64,000 nucleotides of DNA from the NCBI RefSeq assembly GCF_016887965.1, contig NZ_JAFDVD010000005.1:183858-247857 (forward strand). The letters are read 5' to 3'. Of the stretch, positions 39,206 to 47,715 are shown in pieces. The position numbers were made by a program, and so were the translations under genes. This DNA is from Phycicoccus sonneratiae. Its GTDB lineage: Bacteria; Actinomycetota; Actinomycetes; Actinomycetales; Dermatophilaceae. The first letter of the stretch is position 1, and each line of letters starts with the position of its first letter. The notes under the pieces are model-generated. The model saw nothing but the letters and a program-made list of their open reading frames with translations. It was not told the origin of the DNA and searched no databases.

Positions 39206-39781
39206 TCGACGAAACCGGAGGCGCTGCCGGATCCCGAGCGTCGAGACCTCGAGGGTTCCGGCGCCCAGCACCCGAGGTGCCAGGAGGTAGCCGAAGGTGG
39301 CGGTGAAGGGGATGGCCACGAGCGCGGACGGGCTGCCGGCGCGAGCCGCCAGGAGACCGACGGTGAGGGAGCCGAGCCCCGCGACGGTCAGCGCGGCCGT
39401 GCTGGGCCAGGTCGCCGCCGCAGCACCGACGACGAGGGCGTCACCACGGCGACGGATCGAGCGTTGCGGACGTCGCCGCGACAGGCGGACCAGGAGGGGA
39501 CGGCCCGCGCGACCCCCGACGACCGGACGACAGAGCCAGCCGACCAGGAAGACTGTTTCGGCGAGCGTGATCCCGGACCACAGCACGAGGTCGAACCATC
39601 CGTGCCCGCGGCTGCCCGGCCAGAACTCCTTGACCACGCCGCCGAGGGTGACGAATGGGACCACGATGACGGCGAGGAGCCACCGGCTCGGCACGAAGCT
39701 GCGGTCCCACAGCGAACGACGCGGCCGGTGCCGCCACGGAATGTCGCGGGCCACCGACTCCCCGGGTGAGTGACTCCCCAC
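38984..39781 (-). CDS. Membrane protein with C-terminal PH-like domain
   Basis: Protein of 265 aa. Four hydrophobic segments (for example WLLAVIVVPFVTLGGVV, LVLWSGITLAETVFLVGWL, and a pair near 125-175) precede a C-terminal beta-rich region with LEVSTLGIRQRLRFRRSAARWEDIRGI, which resembles bacterial PH domains. Function unknown. GTG 39781 follows GGGGAGG closely; a longer in-frame start is possible. Its 3' part overlaps the convergent membrane-protein frame. Confidence 0.6.
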   Translation of the reverse strand: MGSHSPGESVARDIPWRHRPRRSLWDRSFVPSRWLLAVIVVPFVTLGGVVKEFWPGSRGHGWFDLVLWSGITLAETVFLVGWLCRPVVGGRAGRPLLVRLSRRRPQRSIRRRGDALVVGAAAATWPSTAALTVAGLGSLTVGLLAARAGSPSALVAIPFTATFGYLLAPRVLGAGTLEVSTLGIRQRLRFRRSAARWEDIRGIDDGPAGDIVITLTSGGTVRLTTAHLPRAPWRVLLESWRRDPAQLGPPGLDEVIADLRSRHER

Positions 39782-39896
39782 GGACCTCCCCTTCGTGTGC
39801 GCTGCCCACAGTGTGACGCGTCCCCTCGGGTGCACGTTCCGGCGCCGAGGGGCCGGCGTCCCACGCAGTCCAGCCGGGCCCGTCGACAGGAACGGG

Positions 39897-41339
39897 TCAG
39901 CCGGGCAGCCGGTGAACGGGTTCGGTGGTGCGGGTCAGCCCGTCGGGGCCGTGCCAGGTGAGGGTGCCGTCAGGGTCCAGGGCGGGTCGCCAGCGCTGGG
40001 TCTGCTTGAAGCGGTGGTGGCGCCGGCACAGCGATTCGAGGTTGTCCGGTGAGGTGGTGCCGTCGGGCCAGGGTCTGACGTGGTCGACGTCGCAGGCGAC
40101 GGCGGGTCTGGAGCAGCCCCACATGCGGCAGGTGCCGTCCCTGGTCTTGACGAAGTCGCTCATGTCCTTGGGTGGGCGGTAGGCGCCGGTGGTCAGACTG
40201 GCGAGGGTGCCGGTGTCGGCCTCCAGCACGGCCCGGGAGACCTCCATCGGCAGCAGGCGCAGAAGGTTGGCCAGGGTGGCGGGCTCGACCCAGCCGAGCT
40301 TCGGCAGGTGGGTGCCGGAGACCGCGAACCCGGGGCTGACCTCGGCGAGCAACACGGCCCGGTCGCTGGGGTCGAAGGCGGGTTCCTCGACCCACGAGAG
40401 CTCCTCACGGGAGGCGGGGGAGAGGTCGCCGTAGCGGACCTCCTCGCCGGTGGTGACGTCGATGATCGTGTCGTCGTCGGCCCACTCGACCCGGTACCGC
40501 TCCCCGGCGCCCGGTTCCGGTGCGGGACGGTCGATCACGACCGGGACACCGAGGGTGACCTGTGCAGTGAGGCCGACGTTGCGCAACACCAGGTCGGTCA
40601 GCGCGTCGGCCCGGGACTCGGGCACCGAGAGCGTGTCGTCGACCTGCCGGTACTCCCCGGCCAACGACTCGACCGCGGACCACATCGCCGCGCTCGTTGC
40701 GGTGGGAAGGGAGGCGAACCACTCGGTCAGCCCGTCGACACCGGGCCGGACGTCCACGCACCGCCCGCGCAGTGTGAGGGCGGCGTGGGCCGCGACCTGG
40801 TCCGCCGCCACACGGCCCGCGACCCGCCGGGCCTCGGACGTGACCCGAGCGGGATCCATCGAGGCCAGCCGGAGCGCCAGCTGCTCGTCCACCTGGACGC
40901 ACGCCTCGATGTCCAACCCGGCGCACGCGTCGACCACCTTCTGCGCGTTCACCGCCGCGACCCGACCATCCAGCAGCAGTTCCCGGGTCAGCGGGAACCG
41001 CTCACCCAACGCGGCACCCAGTGCGGCCTTGCGTCCGGCCACGCCCTCGGTCAGTCCGCAGGCGAGCGACATCTCGCTCGGGGCCATCGCGTCGACGAAC
41101 CCGACCGGGTGGATCCGCTCCCACGACCCCGAGCGCATCGTCGTCTCCACGCGGGCACCCCACGCGCCCGCCACCGCGACGGCTCCGTCCGCCGCGTTTG
41201 CGAGCCCTTGTAGCTCACCCGCCACCTCGAACGCATCCGTCGCCGACAGCCCGTGGCCTGCGACAGCGAGCTGACGACCCAGCGCAGCGCACTCCTCACG
41301 GAGTGCCGCGATGCGGCTCGAGATCGTCCCCCTGTCCAT
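39897..41339 (-). CDS. HNH endonuclease of the DUF222/13E12 repeat family
   Basis: Protein of 480 aa. The long DUF222 region (about 1-370) is followed by an intact HNH motif: CDVDHVRPWPDG near 425 and ESLCRRHHRFKQ near 445, with two CxxC-like Cys (CRMWGC). These genes occur in many copies in actinobacteria, often in accessory regions, and are suspected mobile or self-spreading elements. TAGGAT lies 5 bases before the ATG. No terminal repeats are visible around it. Confidence 0.88.
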   Translation of the reverse strand: MDRGTISSRIAALREECAALGRQLAVAGHGLSATDAFEVAGELQGLANAADGAVAVAGAWGARVETTMRSGSWERIHPVGFVDAMAPSEMSLACGLTEGVAGRKAALGAALGERFPLTRELLLDGRVAAVNAQKVVDACAGLDIEACVQVDEQLALRLASMDPARVTSEARRVAGRVAADQVAAHAALTLRGRCVDVRPGVDGLTEWFASLPTATSAAMWSAVESLAGEYRQVDDTLSVPESRADALTDLVLRNVGLTAQVTLGVPVVIDRPAPEPGAGERYRVEWADDDTIIDVTTGEEVRYGDLSPASREELSWVEEPAFDPSDRAVLLAEVSPGFAVSGTHLPKLGWVEPATLANLLRLLPMEVSRAVLEADTGTLASLTTGAYRPPKDMSDFVKTRDGTCRMWGCSRPAVACDVDHVRPWPDGTTSPDNLESLCRRHHRFKQTQRWRPALDPDGTLTWHGPDGLTRTTEPVHRLPG

Positions 41340-41453
41340 GCCTCATCCTACCCCGAAGCCCCGACAACGGGAAGTATCATCCACAGGTAATCCAGTGCGA
41401 GACAACCCGTTTGAGTCAGGATGTGAAGCAAACCTCGACCGGCTGCAATCCCC

Positions 41454-42047
41454 TCACCGTGCCCGCTGATCCTCCCACTCGCGCCGCAGCATCGCATAGG
41501 TGAACCCGTCGACCCAGCCGAGCTCGGCGTGCCACGAGTCCTCGATCCCGTGCTGCTCCCGCCGCATCCCGCACTTCTCCATGACCTTCCACGACCCGAC
41601 GTTGTCGGCGAAGCAGCCGGCCTCCACGCGACGCACCCGCAGCTCACCGAACGCGATGGCGAGCAGCTCTGCGCAGATCGCCGTGCCGATGCCCCGCCTC
41701 CAGTGGCCGGGCGAGATGTTCCACCCCAGCAGCGCCTCCGCCCCGACGGGCTCGCGGCCGCCGTCCTGGCCCATCCCGTCCCGCACCTCGAGGTAGCCCA
41801 TCGCCACCCGCTCCTCGCCGAGCAGCACGACGAACGAGTGGTCTCGCGGGTCCGGCTCGCCCATGAGGCGCTCCCGCAGGTCGTCGGCCGACACCGTGGT
41901 GCGCAGCAACCATCGAGTCACGTCGGGACGGTTGCGCCACTGCATGATCGGGTCGACGTCGGCCACCTCGGGCGGCCGCAGCACGAGGTCACCCACGGTC
42001 CGGGGCCACGAGACGGGGGAGGAGGCGGCGGGGGAGTCGGCGGTCAC
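41454..42047 (-). CDS. GNAT N-acetyltransferase (RimJ/RimL-like)
   Basis: Protein of 197 aa. The acetyl-CoA loop is WRRGIGTAICAELL near 137, preceded by LGWNISPGH and followed by ADNVGSWKVMEKCGMRRE near 168, the usual RimJ-type order. It could acetylate a protein N-terminus or a small amine. Start GTG 42047 is not well supported by upstream signals. Confidence 0.85.
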   Translation of the reverse strand: MTADSPAASSPVSWPRTVGDLVLRPPEVADVDPIMQWRNRPDVTRWLLRTTVSADDLRERLMGEPDPRDHSFVVLLGEERVAMGYLEVRDGMGQDGGREPVGAEALLGWNISPGHWRRGIGTAICAELLAIAFGELRVRRVEAGCFADNVGSWKVMEKCGMRREQHGIEDSWHAELGWVDGFTYAMLRREWEDQRAR

Positions 42048-42127
42048 CCGGCCATCGAAACAGACGGCGGCGGGCCGCTCGACCGGGTTTCCCGTCGGGC
42101 GGCCCGCCGCGATCTCGGAACCGACGG

Positions 42128-42427
42128 TCAGCAGCCGCAGCTGTAGTACGTGACGTCCCAGTGGTTGCCCTCGTCGGCGTAGACGTTGCCCGAGGCGGCC
42201 TCGTACTGCGGAGCGCCGTCACCGCGCAGCCCGATGTAGGTGTACGTGCCGTGGACCCAGCTCGTGAGGCAGGTCGTCCGCGAGAAGTCGAGCTTGTACC
42301 CGGTGTCGTGCGAGTACGTACCGCTCGCGTGCCCCACCTCGGTGCCGCCGGTGTTGGCCCCGGCCGCGGCCGCAGCGAGGACCCGACGGCGTCCGCGGGT
42401 GGTCCGGGAGGCGGTGGACGTGGTCAT
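42128..42427 (-). CDS. Small, probably secreted protein ending in CGC
   Basis: Protein of 99 aa, not recognised. A basic N-terminus with GRRRVLAAAAAGA resembles a short Tat- or Sec-type signal. The rest is rich in Gly, Thr, Tyr, Ser and has three Cys (one in SRTTCLTSW, two in the final YYSCGC). AAGGG lies 6 bases before ATG 42427. Size, signal and composition recall secreted bacteriocin-like proteins such as the lactococcin 972 group, but I cannot align it to that family. Confidence 0.5.
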   Translation of the reverse strand: MTTSTASRTTRGRRRVLAAAAAGANTGGTEVGHASGTYSHDTGYKLDFSRTTCLTSWVHGTYTYIGLRGDGAPQYEAASGNVYADEGNHWDVTYYSCGC

Positions 42428-42596
42428 GAGCATCCCTTCGGTCGGTGCACGGACGCTCGGTCGCCTCCGTGACTTCGTCCCGTCCAGCGAACCGGTGACG
42501 TCAACGACCGGCAACCGGGGGAGCCGGGACGCGAGGATCTCCGGTCAGGACGCCGGGATGCCACAGGACGTGCGGCCGGATTGCTAGATTGGCGCC

Positions 42597-44195
42597 GTGT
42601 CTTCACGTCGCCCTGCCCTGCTCGACCTCGACCCCGCCGTCGTCCGCCGGGCCCGCACCCTCGCCCGCAAGGCCGGGAAGCCCGTCGTCGACCTCGCCCG
42701 GGCGCACACGACCGTCTCCGTGGAGCGGGCCACCCTCCGCCTCGCCGGCCTCTCCGGCGCCGACCACGACGGCACCCCGTGGGTCAACCACCTCGTCGAC
42801 GCCGTCCGCGACGGGGTCGGCCTCGAGCACGGCGTCACGACGCCCGTCTGGGACGCCCTGCGCCGCGGCGAGGCCCCCGACCTGCTGACCCTCGCGCAGA
42901 AGGCCAGCAGCGGCAGCGCATCCTTCCGCCTCCCCGAGAAGCGAGACCTCACCACCTCCCGGAAGGCCGCCCGCTCCGCCGTCGCGAAGGGCATCCGCAC
43001 CGTCGACGCCCAGCGCCGGGCCCGCGAGCGGATGGTCGCGAAGGTCGGTGACGCCCCCCGCACCCCGTGGATCTACCTCATCGTCGCGACCGGCGACATC
43101 CACGAGGACATCCCCCAGGCGCAGGCCGCCGCGCGCGAGGGCGCCGACGTCATCGCCGTCATCCGCTCCACCGGCCAGAGCCTGCTCGACTTCGTCCCCG
43201 AGGGCGCCACGCGCGAGGGCTACGCCGGCACCTACGCCACCCAGGAGAACTTCCGGCTCATGCGAGCGGCCCTCGACGAGACGAGCCGCGAGCTCGGCCG
43301 CTACGTCCGGCTGACCAACTACGCCTCCGGGCTGTGCATGCCCGAGATCGCGGCGCTGGCCGGTCTCGAGCGGCTCGACATGATGCTCAACGACTCGATG
43401 TACGGGATCCTCTTCCGCGACATCAACCCGATCCGCACCTTCGTCGACCAGCGCTTCAGCCGCCAGGTCCACGCCCGCGCCGGAATCATCATCAACACCG
43501 GCGAGGACAACTACCTGACGACCGCCGACGCCGTCGAGGCCGCGCACACCGTCACGGTCAGCCAGCTGCTCAACGAGTACTTCGCCAAGGAGGCGGGCCT
43601 CGAGGACTGGCAGCTCGGTCTCGGGCACGCGTTCGAGATCAACCCCGAGGTCCCGGACTCCTTCCGCCTCGAGCTCGCCCACGCGCTGCTCGCCCGCCAG
43701 CTCTTCCCGGACGCGCCGCTGAAGTGGATGCCGCCGACCAAGCACATGACGGGCGACGTCTTCCGGGGCTACCTCCTCGACGGGTTCTTCAACCTCGTCG
43801 GCGCGATGACGGGGCAGGGCATCCTCCTCGTCGGGATGATGACCGAGGCCGTCGTCACGCCGTGGCTGTCCGACCGCGACCTCGCCCTGCAGAACGTCCG
43901 GTACGTCATGGACGCCGCCGGTGGCCTGACCGAGGACTTCCACCCGCCGCGCGACGGCCTCATCCAGACCCGCGCCCGGCAGGTGCTCGGCGAGTCGGTC
44001 GACCTGCTCGAGACGATCGTGGCCGACACCGACACGGCGGGGGACCCCCCGCTGCTGGCCGCCATCGCCGACGGGACGTTCGGCGCGATGAAGCGTCCGC
44101 CGACCAAGGGCAAGGGCCTGGACGGCGTCGTCGTCAAGGCCGACGGCTACGACAACCCGGCGACCGCCCTCCTCGAGGAAGGGGCCACCCGATGA
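42597..44195 (+). CDS. kamD: Lysine 5,6-aminomutase alpha subunit
   Basis: Subunit of 532 aa of the B12- and PLP-dependent aminomutase. It fits the D-lysine 5,6-aminomutase alpha family throughout (STGQSLLDFVPEGATREGYAGTYATQENFRLM near 205, then NYASGLCMPEIAALAG and MPPTKHMTGD). It converts beta-lysine to 3,5-diaminohexanoate together with KamE. GTG 42597 has TAGATT 6 bases upstream, hence a leaderless mRNA. Coupled to kamE by a 4-bp overlap. Confidence 0.94.
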   Translation: MSSRRPALLDLDPAVVRRARTLARKAGKPVVDLARAHTTVSVERATLRLAGLSGADHDGTPWVNHLVDAVRDGVGLEHGVTTPVWDALRRGEAPDLLTLAQKASSGSASFRLPEKRDLTTSRKAARSAVAKGIRTVDAQRRARERMVAKVGDAPRTPWIYLIVATGDIHEDIPQAQAAAREGADVIAVIRSTGQSLLDFVPEGATREGYAGTYATQENFRLMRAALDETSRELGRYVRLTNYASGLCMPEIAALAGLERLDMMLNDSMYGILFRDINPIRTFVDQRFSRQVHARAGIIINTGEDNYLTTADAVEAAHTVTVSQLLNEYFAKEAGLEDWQLGLGHAFEINPEVPDSFRLELAHALLARQLFPDAPLKWMPPTKHMTGDVFRGYLLDGFFNLVGAMTGQGILLVGMMTEAVVTPWLSDRDLALQNVRYVMDAAGGLTEDFHPPRDGLIQTRARQVLGESVDLLETIVADTDTAGDPPLLAAIADGTFGAMKRPPTKGKGLDGVVVKADGYDNPATALLEEGATR

Positions 44196-44977
44196 GCACC
44201 GAGACCCCGGCGCCCGGCCCCATCGTGCGGCCGTACGGCGACACGACCGGCGACGGCATGGTCCAGGTCTCCTTCACCCTCCCGTTGCCGCACGACAAGC
44301 GGGCCGAGGGGGCGGCGCTCCAGCTCGCCGCGAAGATGGGGATGAGCCCGGCGCTGCTCGTGCACGCCAAGGCGATGGGCCCGCACTTCACCTTCTTCGT
44401 CGTCTACGGCTCCGTCACCCACCTCGTCGACGTCCGGGACGTCCAGGTCGTCGAGCGCGAGTTCCCGCTCCTCGGCTCGGCCGAGGTCAACCAGGCCATC
44501 CGCAGCCGGCTGGGCCGCAAGCTCGTCGTCGTCGGCGCGTGCATCGGCACCGACGCGCACACGGTCGGCATCGACGCGATCCTCAACATCAAGGGGTTCG
44601 CGGGGGAGAAGGGCCTGGAGTACTACCGCGAGATGAAGGTCGTCAACCTCGGCGCGCAGGTCCTCGTCCCCGACCTCGTCGCCAGCGCCCGCGAGGTCGG
44701 CGCCGACGCCGTGCTCGTCTCGCAAGTCGTCACGCAGAAGGACGCCCACATCCACAACACGACGACGATGTCGGCCGCCTTCCGCGAGGCCTTCCCGGCC
44801 GGCGAGGTCCCACTGCTCGTCGTCGGCGGCCCGCGCTTCGAGGAGGGGTCGGCGGCCACTCTCGGGGTCGACCGGGTGTTCGGCCGCGGCACCACGCCCG
44901 GCGAGGTGGCCTCGTACCTCGTCCACGAGCTCGTCACCCCCCGCACCGCCCCCGAGCCCCGAGGAGAGCAGCGATGA
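44192..44977 (+). CDS. kamE: Lysine 5,6-aminomutase beta subunit
   Basis: B12-binding subunit of 261 aa. The axial-His motif D-x-H-x2-G is in GTDAHTVGIDAILN near 129. The PLP-bearing lysine is expected in the N-terminal or linker region; NIKGFAGEKG near 140 is the nearest candidate. The Rossmann-like C-terminus ends with VVGGPRFEEGSAATLGVDRVFG. ATG overlaps the kamD stop (ATGA) and the stop overlaps kal. Confidence 0.94.
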   Translation: MSTETPAPGPIVRPYGDTTGDGMVQVSFTLPLPHDKRAEGAALQLAAKMGMSPALLVHAKAMGPHFTFFVVYGSVTHLVDVRDVQVVEREFPLLGSAEVNQAIRSRLGRKLVVVGACIGTDAHTVGIDAILNIKGFAGEKGLEYYREMKVVNLGAQVLVPDLVASAREVGADAVLVSQVVTQKDAHIHNTTTMSAAFREAFPAGEVPLLVVGGPRFEEGSAATLGVDRVFGRGTTPGEVASYLVHELVTPRTAPEPRGEQR

Positions 44978-45366
44978 CCCGCGCCGAGGTCGGCCTCACC
45001 GTCACGCACCGCCGGTACGTCCCGTTCAGCCACGCGCACTACGCCGGCAACCTCGTCGACGGCGCGTACTCGCTCGCGGCCTTCGGCGACGTCGCCACCG
45101 AGATGTGCATCCGCACCGACGGCGACGAGGGGCTCTTCGCCTCGTACTCCGACGTGCAGTTCCGCGCCCCCGTGCGGGCCGGGGACGTCATCGAGATCGA
45201 GGCGCGGCTCGTCCGCGTCGGCACCCGGTCGCGCGAGATGGAGTTCGAGGTCCGCGTCGTGGGGCGCGGTGCCCCGGAGCGGGGCGAGTCGGCGGCCGAC
45301 GCCCTCGACCCGCCGCTCGTCGCGACCACGGCCCGAGGGGTCGTCGTCGTGCCCCCAGCCGGGTGA
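44974..45366 (+). CDS. kal: 3-aminobutyryl-CoA ammonia-lyase
   Basis: Hotdog-fold protein of 130 aa (RRYVPFSHAHYAGNLVDGAY at 13-32, then FASYSDVQFRAPVRAGDVIEIEARLVRVG). In the lysine pathway it removes ammonia from L-3-aminobutyryl-CoA to give crotonyl-CoA. ATG overlaps kamE by 4 bp, so kamD-kamE-kal is one operon. The cleavage enzyme Kce, needed to form 3-aminobutyryl-CoA, is not in the window. Confidence 0.85.
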   Translation: MTRAEVGLTVTHRRYVPFSHAHYAGNLVDGAYSLAAFGDVATEMCIRTDGDEGLFASYSDVQFRAPVRAGDVIEIEARLVRVGTRSREMEFEVRVVGRGAPERGESAADALDPPLVATTARGVVVVPPAG

Positions 45367-45380
45367 CCTACCGTGGGCCG

Positions 45381-46943
45381 GTGCGCACCCCGCCCCGGCT
45401 CCCGGCGAGCCTGCTCGCCGCCGTCCTCGCCGGTCTGGCGCTGTGGCTGTCCTTTCCCGACCACGACCTCTGGTGGCTCGCGCCGGTCGGCGTCGCGCTG
45501 CTCGGCGCCGCCACCCTGACCGCGGGGGGACCGCGGGGCTTCCTGCTCGGGCTCGTCGGCGGGCTGGCCTTCTTCGTCCCCACCCTGTCCTGGTCCGGCG
45601 TCTACGTCGGCGAGCTGCCGTGGTTCGCCCTCGCCACGCTCGAGGCGTTGTACATCGGCCTGATGTCGCTCGTCGTCGGGTGGGCGGGGCGCCGTCTCGT
45701 CGCGGCCGGCCACCGGCGCGCCGCGCTGATGCTCGTACCGCTGGGGTGGGTCGCGCAGGAGTGGGCCCGCTCGACGACGCCGTACGGCGGGTTCCCCTGG
45801 GCCCGACTGGCGTTCAGCCAGGCCGACAGCCCGCTGTCGCACCTCGCCCGGTGGTTCGGCGCCCCGGGGGTCTCCTTCGCGGTGGCCCTCGCGGGGACCG
45901 GCCTGCTGGCCCTCGGCTGGGGGGTGCTCGCCCGCCGGCCGGGCCGGGTCGTCGCCGGGCTGGTCGTCGCCGTGCTCCTGCTCGCCTCCGGGTTCATCCA
46001 GCTCCCCACGGACGGGCGCACCGAGGCCGTCGGCTTCGTCCAGGGGAACGTGCCGCAGGCCGGGCTCGACTTCAACGCTCAGCGCCGGGCCGTGCTCGAC
46101 AACCACGTCCGCGGCAGCGAGGCCCTCGCCGACCGCGCCCCCGACGACCTCACGCTCGTGGTCTGGCCCGAGAACGCCTCCGACATCGACCCCTTCCGCA
46201 ACGCCGACGCGAACGCCGAGATCCGCGCGGTGCAGGAGCGGCTCGGCGTGCCGCTCGTCGTCGGGGCGGTGCTGGCCGAACCGGTCGGCGCCAACTCCAA
46301 CGTCTCGCTCTTCTACACGGGCGCCGGTGAGCCGCAGCGCTACACGAAGCTGCACCCGGTGCCCTTCGCCGAGTACATCCCGCACCGGGCGTTCTTCCGC
46401 GTGTTCACCTCGGCGGCCGACCTCGCGGGCAACTTCGTCGCCGGCTCGACCATCGGCGTGTTCGACGTCCCGGCGCCCGGCGGCTCGTACGCGGCCCTCC
46501 CGACCATCTGCTTCGAGGTCGCCTACGACGGCTTGATGCGCGACAGCGTCGCCGCCGCCGACGGACGTGACTCGCTGATCATGGTGCAGACCAACAACGC
46601 GACGTTCGGGTACACCGCCGAGTCGGAGCAGCAGTTCGCGATCTCGCGGATCCGGGCGATCGAGCACGGCCGCAGCGTCGTCCACGTCTCGACCGTCGGC
46701 GTCAGCGGCTTCGTCGCACCGGACGGAACGGTCACCGGGAAGACGGGCCTCTTCACGGCCGAGCAGGGAATCGGCCGGCCGGTCCTGCGGAACGAGGAGA
46801 CGCCCTCGGACCGGTTCGGGGACGCCCCGGTCGTCGTGGCCACCGCCCTGCTCGCGCTGCTCGTCCTGGCGGCGTCGCGCCGACGCCGGGTCGGTAGGGT
46901 GACGCCAGACCCCAGCACCCCCGAGGACCGCCCCGTTGCCTGA
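45381..46943 (+). CDS. lnt: Apolipoprotein N-acyltransferase
   Basis: Membrane enzyme of 520 aa that N-acylates lipoproteins. About six hydrophobic segments fill the first 215 residues. The nitrilase-like domain follows with the catalytic triad: Glu in VVWPENASDID near 272, Lys in YTKLHPVPFAEYIP near 333, and Cys in LPTICFEVAYD near 378. A last hydrophobic segment is near 490. TACCGT lies 6 bases before GTG 45381. Actinobacterial Lnt is often followed by, or fused to, Ppm1; here they are separate with an 8-bp overlap. Confidence 0.93.
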   Translation: MRTPPRLPASLLAAVLAGLALWLSFPDHDLWWLAPVGVALLGAATLTAGGPRGFLLGLVGGLAFFVPTLSWSGVYVGELPWFALATLEALYIGLMSLVVGWAGRRLVAAGHRRAALMLVPLGWVAQEWARSTTPYGGFPWARLAFSQADSPLSHLARWFGAPGVSFAVALAGTGLLALGWGVLARRPGRVVAGLVVAVLLLASGFIQLPTDGRTEAVGFVQGNVPQAGLDFNAQRRAVLDNHVRGSEALADRAPDDLTLVVWPENASDIDPFRNADANAEIRAVQERLGVPLVVGAVLAEPVGANSNVSLFYTGAGEPQRYTKLHPVPFAEYIPHRAFFRVFTSAADLAGNFVAGSTIGVFDVPAPGGSYAALPTICFEVAYDGLMRDSVAAADGRDSLIMVQTNNATFGYTAESEQQFAISRIRAIEHGRSVVHVSTVGVSGFVAPDGTVTGKTGLFTAEQGIGRPVLRNEETPSDRFGDAPVVVATALLALLVLAASRRRRVGRVTPDPSTPEDRPVA

Positions 46944-47715
46944 CACCACCCGCCCGCCGCTCGAGCGCGTCGCCGTGCTCATCCCGACGTACAACGAGCG
47001 CGAGAACCTGCCCGTCGCCGTCCAGGGCGTCCGCTCCGCCGTGCCGTCGGCCGACGTCGTCGTCCTCGACGACGCGTCGCCGGACGGCACCGGCGCGGTC
47101 GCCGACGCCCTCGCCGCCGACGACCCGCAGGTGCACGTCCTCCACCGCGCCGGCAAGGAGGGGCTCGGTGCGGCCTACCTCGCCGGCTTCCACTGGGCGC
47201 TCGAGCGCGGGTACGACGCGGTCGTCGAGATGGACGCCGACGGCTCGCACCGCCCCGAGCACCTGCCGGCCCTGCTCGGGGCCGCGGAGCACGCCGACGC
47301 CGTCATCGGCTCCCGGTGGGTGGCGGGCGGCAAGGTCGTCAACTGGCCGCTGCACCGCAAGGCGCTCTCCGTCGGCGGCAACGTGTACGTCAAGGTCCTC
47401 CTCGGCATGCCGGTCAACGACGCGACCGCGGGCTTCCGGGTGTACCGAGCCGACGCGCTGCGCCGGATGGGCCTCGAGGACGTCGCGTCCCAGGGCTACT
47501 GCTTCCAGACCGACCTCACCTGGCGCGCGGTGCGGGCGGGACTGACCGTCGTCGAGGTCCCCATCACCTTCGTCGAGCGCGAGGTGGGCGCCTCGAAGAT
47601 GAGCCGCGACATCATGACCGAGTCGCTGCGCCGCATCACCGGCTGGGGCGTGCGGCACCGCGCCCGCCAGGTGCGCGACCTGGCCCGCCGACCCGAGCGC
47701 TGGCACGAGCTGTGA
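46936..47715 (+). CDS. ppm1: Polyprenol-phosphate mannosyltransferase
   Basis: GT2 enzyme of 259 aa that makes polyprenyl-phospho-mannose for glycolipid and glycoprotein mannosylation at the membrane. Motifs: VLIPTYNERENLP near 14, VLDDASPDGTG near 43, EMDADGSHRPEHLP near 96 (DAD metal site), and GASKMSRDIMTE near 215. The start is TTG 46936, with GAGGA about 9 bases upstream, inside the end of lnt. It overlaps fxsA by 4 bp. Confidence 0.93.
   Translation: MPDTTRPPLERVAVLIPTYNERENLPVAVQGVRSAVPSADVVVLDDASPDGTGAVADALAADDPQVHVLHRAGKEGLGAAYLAGFHWALERGYDAVVEMDADGSHRPEHLPALLGAAEHADAVIGSRWVAGGKVVNWPLHRKALSVGGNVYVKVLLGMPVNDATAGFRVYRADALRRMGLEDVASQGYCFQTDLTWRAVRAGLTVVEVPITFVEREVGASKMSRDIMTESLRRITGWGVRHRARQVRDLARRPERWHEL

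Noticed and set aside
40080..41213. Plus-strand frame over the HNH gene
   Set aside because: Antisense to the DUF222/HNH protein, which has an intact motif and a proper start.
42597..45366. Ornithine 4,5-aminomutase instead of lysine 5,6-aminomutase
   Set aside because: Subunit sizes (532 and 261 aa) and the adjacent kal, with kdd and kamA nearby, fit the lysine enzyme; ornithine aminomutase has a small and a very large subunit.
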